Assembly (NCBI RefSeq): GCF_045679555.1
Contig: NC_092094.1
Location: 31,092,552 to 31,156,551 of the forward strand
Direction: 5' to 3'
Origin: Salvelinus alpinus
Lineage: Eukaryota > Chordata > Actinopteri > Salmoniformes > Salmonidae
DNA length: 64,000 nt
Shown: piece by piece, positions 40,143 through 64,000 of the stretch
How the letters are laid out: the number at the start of each line of letters is the position of its first letter
Position numbering within the stretch: position 1 is the first letter of the stretch
The notes under the pieces: model-generated
Seen by the model: only the letters and a program-made list of their open reading frames with translations
Told to the model about the DNA's origin: nothing
Database searches by the model: none
Position numbers and translations under genes: made by a program

Positions 40143-41655
40143 TTAGAATTCATCATGTCTTGCCAAGGCTTCTCCAAAGTCAGTAGCCTGGCTGCCAACG
40201 AAGAGGTCATACTTCTCTACGATCTCTGCCTTGGTCAGACGGCCGTCCTACAGAGAGAGGGGGAGAGAAAATACAATCTTTGGTTAGATGCGCTCTGTTC
40301 CTGTGCACGCACGCACACACGCACGCAAACACACACCTTGTCATTATCTGACTCGTAGACCAGGTGTTTGGCTTCTGCCTCTGCATGGTCGTAGTCTGAA
40401 GGGAGGATCCAGTCTCTGGTCTCCTCCTTGTCCATGCGGCCATCTTTGTTTTTATCTCTGAACTCAGTAAACTGTTCTCGTTCTGTCTTCACCCACTCTG
40501 GCTCTGAAGGATCACCCTCCTGGTTATACATGTCACCTAGAGGAGGGGTAGGAGAGAGGGAAGAGAAGAGGAAAAGAGAGATGCTGATATGTTATAACTA
40601 TGTGTCCCCCATGTACTGATTCAGGTGTTATTTCAGGTTATAATGCACTCATGTACTACAGGTTATAACTCACCTATGTACTCCTCCAGATCTATGAAGC
40701 CGTCTCCGTTTTTATCAATGTCCTCCATGGTCTCCTACAGGAGAGGGTATTGGCACAAAGATGTTACTGGCTGGCTACCTTAGACAATAAAGAACTCATG
40801 TTTGTATTACAAAATAAATACTGTGTGTGTGGGTGTGTGACCCACCAGTACAACTATATCCTTCATATGGTCATACTCCTCAGGATGGAGGAAGGCTGTA
40901 AACTCCTCTTTATTGGCATTCAGGTCAGCGTCCAGGTCAGCCATTTTGAATCTCCTCTCATCACGTGACATCATCTGTCTGTAGCTGAAGCCATCTTCTG
41001 GGTCTGGATCATCTTAGGGGCACACACACCAATTTAAAAATGTTTAAGTCAGACCTTCCAGTAAAAAGGCACTTGTCAGGGGTCGTAAGTTACATTCTTA
41101 TACTCGCTTCAGAGTGTGTGTCCGTACCCAGTATGTATCCGTATGTAGCATTCGTGTACTCCTCCCAGGACACCAGTCCATCTCCGTTAAGGTCATGACC
41201 TTTCCACTGGCGGTCCACATCATCATAGATCCACCTCTTCTGACTGTGTTTGATCCACTTCTTCATCTCCTCTACTGACACATAACCATTCCTGTCCTCA
41301 TCTATACGCTCTACCAACATACTGTAGGGAGAGAGAGATGAAGGGTGTAAATCCATCTTTTCAATACAAATCTATTTCTCTCACTTCTAAACAAGATGCA
41401 GCATCTGTGTTTCTGTGTGTGGGTGTGTTACCCCAATCTCTCCTTGCTCTCTTCAGGTGTGAGCTGATCGAAGGTCTTGGCCTCATCCTGTCCAAGAAAC
41501 GCTTCATGGTCATAATCAAAGTTATCTGCGTCGTCATGGTTGCGGTTGCTAAGCAGGTCGTCATGAATGACACGGTCCTTCTTCTCGATGGTGGGTTTAC
41601 TGGAGGCATACACCACGCACAGCGCAAAGCACATGACCAACGGCCGCAGCGCCAT
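40143..41655 (-). CDS. calu: calumenin (ER/secretory EF-hand protein), complete
   Basis: Coding exons, in transcript order: 41432-41655, 41128-41321, 40846-41012, 40674-40734, 40337-40536, 40143-40247, giving 316 residues against about 315 in mammals. There is a signal peptide ([19 protein letters not shown]), then the family-specific [20 protein letters not shown], and repeated EF-hand loops such as [50 protein letters not shown] and [12 protein letters not shown]. The protein ends in HDEF, the ER-retention-like tail typical of calumenin; the reticulocalbins end in HDEL. Calumenin is a low-affinity Ca2+-binding CREC-family chaperone of the secretory pathway. A non-coding or extended first exon ends at 42179. 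The gene is intact. Confidence 0.96.
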
Positions 41656-42178
41656 ACTCTGACACACACACACACGACAGACAGATGCTTACAACAACAA
41701 TATGATTATGTCAGTGTGACAGTGCATTTAGTTTACGACAGGAATTCGTCATGACCATCTTTAGTTTAACCATACTAATAGTAACGTTACTGTTGTAACG
41801 GCCTTAGCAAGCTAGACATATAGCCTGATATCAACGTGATCAGTGACAGTGTGTGATGAGGTAGCTAGTTCCACCAAAGATATTTATAACAAACTCAGTT
41901 TCCCCTACTCATCTGTGGCTCCACCGTTTCTGTCTGAACTAGCTACGTTACATGACATGGATAGCTAGTTGGCTTTATGTTAGTCTTACCCTGCTGTGCA
42001 GCCAGTTAGCAAGCAAGCTAACGTTAGCAAATAAGCATGCTTGCTAGCTCGACATCTGTTGATGAAATAAATGCACTGCTCATGTCAGTGTATAACTTTA
42101 ATGTTACAACAATTTAGCAGGATAAAAACAGAGATACAATGTGAATTTAGGTAGGCGTAAAAGTGATATTTTACTCAC

Positions 42179-42215
42179 CAGTCTTTCGATTTTGACCGTC
42201 AACGTCATCTACTCC
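42179..42215 (-). other. calu: calumenin first exon (5' UTR; carries an in-frame upstream ATG)
   Basis: A strong donor CTG/GTGAGT at 42178-42179 joins in phase to the acceptor at 41659. The exon contains an ATG at 42208 that stays open across the splice (MTLTVKIERLS then MALRP), which would add 11 residues before the signal peptide. The conserved start at 41655 is preferred. The 5' limit of the exon is not visible. Confidence 0.6.
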
Positions 42216-42760
42216 GGATACACACCCATCGCCAACGCCGTAGTAAAGTCGTTTCCTGTACTAAGATTAGCTTGTTTCATACCACTCGTCCATTACTCCA
42301 CTTCTGGACAGCTTCGCCCTTTTGATTGGTTAATAACCGCCACGTCCTCACGCTATGAGCGTGTAATGTTTTAAAGTATTTTCCCCATTCCCAAAAAAAG
42401 AGCAGCACTTATCAGTCAGGAATTGTCAAAACAACTTTCTAACATTGACTTTTATTTCTTGTTGTGACATTAGTGTTTTTTAACTGCATCACACAACCAA
42501 GTTCATTAGTAGGATATGCATGAGTGCATCCCCTCAAGCTGCATGCCCATTTCATCATCAATCATTGACATTCCAACTGAGTGGGGATATTCTGAAATGA
42601 AAGAATGAGGTGATGACGATAAAATAGAGATTCAAGCAGTTCTCAATTCCAGTCTAAATCAGGAAATATCTCATCTATTAAGTACTAGAATACGGTAATA
42701 TCCCATCTATTAAGTACTAGAATACGGTAATCAAACACAACAAGTCTAGAAAGCGTCATA

Positions 42761-42766
42761 TTTATT
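42761..42766 (-). terminator. gtf3c6: AATAAA polyadenylation signal of gtf3c6
   Basis: The minus-strand hexamer AATAAA lies 90 bp downstream of the gtf3c6 stop codon. The region between it and the calu first exon (about 42220-42760) shows no gene. Confidence 0.6.
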
Positions 42767-42855
42767 TCAAAAACATACACAGTACAAAAATATAATTACA
42801 AATCAGAGGTAAAACCTAATTAATGGAGTTGCTGCCAGTGTCCTGCCTGACCCCT

Positions 42856-58010
<15,155 letters not shown>

Positions 58011-58034
<24 letters not shown>

Positions 58035-58162
58035 TTCACGATGCTTGATAAGAAACTGCCGGGAATAATAAACAAAGACCCACACCGCTGTGAAACAGGC
58101 AATAATAACTAAGTACTTCCTGGTCACGGAGTTTGGCACTCCTTCAGAATACAAGTCCTTTC
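58011..58162 (-). other. gtf3c6: gtf3c6 exon 1 with an in-frame, ATG-less hydrophobic upstream stretch
   Basis: Upstream of the MEDEWEEE start codon (58034) the same frame stays open for about 43 codons to a TAA at about 58168. It reads SVTRKYLVIIACFTAVWVFV then YYSRQFLIKHRE: a basic residue pair, a roughly 18-residue hydrophobic run, then basic residues. There is no ATG in it, so standard initiation would leave it as 5' UTR. An AG (58164-58163) sits where an acceptor could be, so it could also be an internal exon of a longer transcript. I do not recognise the upstream peptide. Confidence 0.4.
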
Positions 58163-58284
58163 CTGTTTAATGAATAATTACGGCGAAAATGATGACAAAT
58201 GTGCAAAAATATCGATATCTGTTATACTAGTTATCATACAAAGAACAATCAAAATATATTTTTTATTTTTTTATCTTAAAAATA

Positions 58285-58600
58285 CTCCTAACATTTATTG
58301 CACCGGTTCAACATTATCTGTACTTGTGTCGCAGTAAAAGGTGGGTCCATTCTCCCCAGGAGCACTTTTATATTTACAAATGCACAGAGTGTACATCAAG
58401 TGGAGCTTCGCTGCTCATTTGGCGGCCAATCAGCTTAAATCCAATAGTTTTTCCATATTGCACCTTACACAATTGTCTGTACTTTGTGTCGCTGTAAAAG
58501 GGTGGTCCATTCTACTCAGGAGCACTTCAGCTTTCCAGAGTTTACACCCCCAGCAGTGGCACTGCTCATTTTGCAGCCACATTTCATACACATTATTCTG
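58285..58600. repeat. diverged tandem duplication (~160 bp unit)
   Basis: Two copies of a segment containing ATTGCACC, TCTGTACTT, TGTGTCGC.GTAAAAG and GGTCCATTCT with AGGAGCACTT begin near 58297 and 58457. They differ at many positions. They lie upstream of gtf3c6 exon 1; no known family was assigned. Confidence 0.6.
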
Positions 58601-58868
58601 TACATTACATTTATATTAGCAAAAGTTTGAATTTCATAGATTTATGCCAGTTTTCAACGTAAGACTAGTAATTCTATAAATTGAATTGTGTTTATTTCAA
58701 GTTGTTTGTGCTTTTGTACTTGTCTAATGACTCACCTTTTTATGGATGTTTCCCGGCAGTTTGTGATTTGTTAGTATTTTGTATCAGGGTTGGCTTCATG
58801 TTCAAGCCCCATTTTACCACACCTGATTCTACCAATCAGCTTATTAGTAGAAACACTATGGCAGAACT

Positions 58869-59030
58869 CACAGGTGGCCGGTGGTACCTTAATTGGGGAG
58901 GACGGGCTCTTAGTAATGGCTGGAACGGAATAATGGGAATGGTATCAAACATGTGTTTGATACCATTCCATTGACTCTATTCCAACTATTATTATGAGCT
59001 GTCCTCCCTTCAGCAGCCTCCTGTGGTAGA
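58869..59030. mobile_element. palindromic MITE-like repeat
   Basis: The two halves are inverted: CACAGGTGGCCGGTGG...GGGGAGGACGGGCTC on the left and GAGCTGTCCTCCC...AGCAGCCTCCTGTGG on the right. They meet at a perfect palindrome AATGGTATCAAACATG/TGTTTGATACCATT centred near 58953. This hairpin element is a common dispersed salmonid repeat with no coding capacity. Confidence 0.8.
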
Positions 59031-59074
59031 ACTGCGCTTGAACAAAGGCATGCACACCATGTGGGTCTTTAAGA

Positions 59075-60345
59075 GCAGGTTGAACCTCAGATTTTACTGA
59101 GTTACAGTTCATATAAGAAAATCAGTCAATGTAAATACATTAATTAGGACCTAATCTATGGATTTCACATGACTGGGAATACAGATATGCATCTGTTGGT
59201 CATAGATACTTACAAAAGAAAAAGTAGGGGCGTGGTGCATGGATCAGAAAACCAGTCAGTATCTGGTATGACCACCATTTGCCTCACGCAACGAGACATC
59301 TCTTTCACATAGAGTTGATCAGGCTGTTAATTGAGGCCCGTGGAATGTTGTCCCATTCCTCTTCAATGGCTGTGCGAAGTTGCTGGATATTGGCAGGAAC
59401 TGGAACACACTGTCGTACACGTTGATGCACAGTATCCCAAACAGGCTCAACGGGTGACATGTCGGGTGAGAATGCAGGCCATGGAAGAACTGGGACATTT
59501 TTAGCTTCTAGGAATTGTGTACAGATCCTTGCGATATGGGGCTGTGCGTTATCATACTGAAACATGAGGTGACGCCGGCAGATGAATGGCACAATGATGG
59601 GCCTCAGGATCTCCTCACCGTATCTCTGTGCATTCAAAATGCCATCGATAAAATGCAATTGTGTTCGTTGTCTGTAGCTTGCGCTTGCGCATACCATAAC
59701 CCCCCCCGCCACAAACCGCTCTGCCATCTGCCTGCTATACAGTTGAAACTGGGATTAATCCGTTAAGAGCACACTTCTCCAGCTTGCCAGTGGCCATCGA
59801 AGGTGAGCATTTGCCCACTGAAGTCGGTTACGACACCGAACTGCAGTCAGGTAAGACCCTGGTGAGGACGAAGAGCACACAGATGAGCTTCCCTGAGACG
59901 GTCTCTGACAGTTTGTGCAGAAATTCTTCAGTTGTGCAAACCCACAGTTTCTTCAGCTCTCCTGGTGGCTGGTTTCAGACGATCCCGCAGGTGAAGAAGC
60001 TGGATATGGAGGTCCTGGGCTGGCGTGGTTACACGTGGTCTGCGGTTGTGAGGCCGGATGGACGTACTGCCAAATTCTCTAAAACACCGTTGGAGGCGGC
60101 TGATGGGAGAGGAATTAACATAAAATTATCTGGCAACAGCTCTGGTGGACATTCCTGCAGTCAGCACGCCAATTGCATGCTCCCTCAAAACTTGAGACAT
60201 ATTTGGCATTGTGTTGTGTGACAAAACTGCACATTTTAGAGTGCCCTTTTATTGTACCCAGCACAAGGTGCACCTGTGTAATGATCATGCTGTTTAATCA
60301 GCTTCTTGATTTGCCACACCTGTCAGGTGGATGGATTATAAGAAA
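59075..60345 (-). mobile_element. Tc1-like element, right end truncated
   Basis: The left terminus contains ACTGAGTTACAGTTCATATA followed by AGAAAATCAGTCAATGTAAA. The element ends near 60345 with CACACCTGTCAGGTGGATGG, where LINE sequence starts, so the usual right terminus is missing. It holds the transposase pseudogene on the minus strand. Confidence 0.8.
59305..60209 (-). pseudogene. Tc1-like transposase (stops and frameshift)
   Basis: The reading starts MPNMSQVLREHAIGVLTAGM at 60209 and continues through the helix-turn-helix region with an in-frame stop after MSTRAVAR, then RLQRCFREFGSTSIRPHNRR and another stop near SAQTVRDRLREAHLC. A frameshift precedes the C-terminal catalytic part (59727-59305), which has LMFQYDNAQPHIARICTQFL and PAFSPDMSPVEPVWD. 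The second D and the E of the DD34E triad are retained. Confidence 0.85.
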
Positions 60346-60713
60346 CTAGCTCCCTGATATACAGAAAATACCCGAGCTCTGAAGCAAGCTTCCATAAAAT
60401 TGGAATGGAAATGGCGCTACACCAAACTGGAAGTCTTCCGACTAGCTTGGAAAGACAGTACTGTGCAGTATCGAAGAGCCCTCACTGCTGCTCAATCATC
60501 CTATTTTTCCAACTTAATTGAGGAAAATAAGAACAATCCAACATTTCTTTTTGATACTGTTGCAAAGCTAACAAAAAAGCAGCATTCCCCAAGGCTTTCA
60601 CTCAGCAGTGATAAATTCATGATCATTAGAACACAAATTACAGACCTCTTTAAATCTGCGTATTCCTCCAAAGCTCAGTTGTCCTGAGTCTGCATAACTC
60701 TGCCAGGACTTAG

Positions 60714-60960
60714 TGTCACGCCCTGACCATAGAGAGCCCTTGGATTCTCTATAGTGATTTAGGTCATGGTGTGACTAGGGGGGTGTTCCAGAATGTGTAT
60801 TTCTATGTTGGTGGTTTTGTATGGTTCCCAATTAGAGGCAGCTGGTAAACTGCTTTGTGGGATATTGTTTTGTGTTTGTGCATCACTTCTTCACGTTTCG
60901 TTATTGGTTTATTGTTTTTTGTGTAAAGTTTCACCGAAAGTACTTTATACTTTATAGTAC
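60714..60960 (+). mobile_element. LTR fragment of a Gypsy-type family
   Basis: It begins TGTCACGCCCTGACC and shares the LTR style of the element at 6318-8952 (for example GGTTCCCAATTAGAGGCAGC compared with GGTTCTCAATCAGAGGCAGG). The 3' end is unclear and a target duplication was not identified. It interrupts the LINE at 60346-62570. Confidence 0.6.
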
Positions 60961-61050
60961 TTTATCTCTTGACACATTGATGAAAATAATCATGGCCTCT
61001 AAAACTTCAAGCTGCATACTGGACCCTATTCCAACTAACTACTGAAAGAG

Positions 61051-61910
61051 TGTCGTGGTAATTTCTTGTATTACTCAATAAAGAGAGAGAGAGAGCCAAC
61101 CACACACAAGTCAGAGTTATATTATAATGTCCATCTTTAATAATATATATGAGCTTCACCAAAGCCCTTTTTGACTCTCAGATCAATTCAGTGTCTATAA
61201 ATGAATTCTCTGAGAGTGCTTACAAAACAATTCTTAGTTTCATTTATAGCCAAGATACACCCCTCTCAATTTACAAAGAATCCTTTACCCGAAAGAGGAG
61301 TATCCCATAGCTAGACAGCATCAGCTATAAATCATCATTCAGTTTGGTCTCCCAAAACGAGGTTTCAATCTCATGCTTGGTACCAAAACATCACCTCATC
61401 CAATGGCATACATCAATTGTCAATCCTAGATACTCCCAAACCTGGACAACCTCACTGAAGACAGTGAGCCTCTTAGGTCATATACCAGATCAAGATAAGG
61501 GCAACCTCAGAGGGGACATACAATGGTTCCAAACACTGCCTTACTCCTTCCCCCCATGAGAAAAGTAGGGAGTGACTGGAGTACAGACATTGTATGAGAT
61601 AACTAACTGGTTCCCCATTAATAACGCCATCCCTTCACATGGTTTAGGAATAGTTACATACACATTCCCATAAGAAAACAATGTTCCATTCTGTCCTCCT
61701 CCCCTTCTGATATTCTACATAGCACCACATGGTTTAACAGATACATTGACATATGAAGACAAGCCTGACCTCTCCCCTCTCTGGGCCCCAAGTGACTAAG
61801 CCCTATCTCAGAAGGGAAAATGCAACTGCCCACAGTATCTCACAAGCATATGATGAAAATAACATCTTATCTATCTATGTTACCTAGCTAAATCTGATTC
61901 TGCCACGACA
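61051..61910. mobile_element. solo LTR (860 bp) nested in the LINE
   Basis: The ends TGTCGTGG and CCACGACA are perfect inverted 8-mers with the TG...CA signature. Both flanks read AGAG (61047-61050 and 61911-61914), a 4-bp target duplication. The LINE reading continues on both sides. A solo LTR is what recombination between the two LTRs of a retroelement leaves behind. No internal coding region is present and the family is not assigned. Confidence 0.8.
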
Positions 61911-62475
61911 AGAGCTGCTTCCTGTGCTTGGCCCTCCTATGTTGAACATAATAAACGGCTCTCAATCCACCGGATGTGTACCAAACTCACTAAAAGTGGC
62001 AGTAATAAAGCCTCTTGAAAAAGCCAAACCTTGACCCAGAAAATATAAAAAACTATCGGCCTATATCGAATCTCCCATTCTTCTCAATTTTTTTTTAGAA
62101 AAAGCTGTTGCGCAGCAACTCATTGCCTTCCTAAAGACAAACAATGTATACGAAGCGCTTCAGTCTGGTTTTAGACCCCATCATAGCACTGAGACTGCAC
62201 TTGTGAAGGTGGTAAATTACCTTTTAATGGCGTCAGACCGAGGCTCTGCATCTGTCCTCATGCTCCTAGACCTTAGTGCTGCTTTTGATACCATCGATCA
62301 CCACATTCTTTTGGAGAAATTGGTCTACACGTTCTGGCCTGGTTTAGATTTTATCTATCGGAAAGATCTCAGTTTGTCTCTGTGGATGGTTTGTCCTGTT
62401 GACAAATCAACTGTATATTTCGGTGTTCCTCAAGGCTCCGTTTTAGGACTACTATTGTTTTCACTATATATTTGA

Positions 62476-64000
<1,525 letters not shown>

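Overview
The window is vertebrate nuclear DNA, most likely from a salmonid fish. The host genes have short exons with GT/AG introns. The repeats are those familiar from salmonid genomes: several Tc1-like families including one with Sleeping-Beauty-type termini, tRNA-headed SINEs, L2/Rex1-like and L1/Tx1-like LINE pieces, a hAT copy, Gypsy-type LTRs beginning TGTCACG, and very many CA/TG microsatellites. Species was inferred from this repeat content only.

Four host genes were reconstructed exon by exon, all on the minus strand, so the window reads right to left as gtf3c6, calu, a synaptotagmin, then an otogelin-like gene. (1) gtf3c6 (TFIIIC subunit 6) has its first coding exon near 58.0 kb and exons 2-6 at 42.9-44.3 kb, with a 13.7 kb first intron full of nested transposons. 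(2) calu (calumenin, ER Ca2+-binding EF-hand protein) is complete at 40.1-42.2 kb. (3) A complete 410-residue synaptotagmin of the Syt1/2/5/8 group lies at 13.5-34.0 kb. (4) The 5' half of a secreted VWD/C8/TIL protein of otogelin type runs from 12.6 kb off the left edge. Reading phase was checked across every junction and is continuous in all four.

The outstanding structure is the last intron of the synaptotagmin gene. About 18.3 kb (roughly 13.7-32.0 kb) is a tandem array of about 190 units of 94 bp. Each unit is a copy of the last ~50 bp of the upstream coding exon, its 5' splice site, and ~42 bp of intron. The intron therefore carries close to 200 near-identical splice donors, each preceded by the same exon end. 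The same architecture occurs independently at the left edge: about 12 copies of a 36-44 bp unit made of the last 24 bp of an otogelin-like exon plus its donor and a short CA-rich intron piece. Two donor-site minisatellites in two neighbouring, unrelated genes is the most unusual thing here.

Layout: 1-0.5 kb donor array in the otogelin-like gene; 0.5-5.5 kb its exons 2-14 with SINEs and simple repeats; 5.6-12.1 kb its first intron, a 28-bp minisatellite split by a young LTR element and a LINE; 12.5 kb exon 1; 13.5-34.0 kb synaptotagmin with the giant array; 34-40 kb microsatellites, a telomere-like minisatellite and a decayed Tc1 copy; 40.1-44.3 kb calu and gtf3c6 exons; 44.6-57.5 kb nested transposons inside gtf3c6 intron 1; 58.0 kb gtf3c6 exon 1; 58.2-64 kb further transposons (MITE, Tc1, LINE cut by LTRs) and unassigned sequence. 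The host genes have no evident shared pathway; their adjacency is ordinary synteny.
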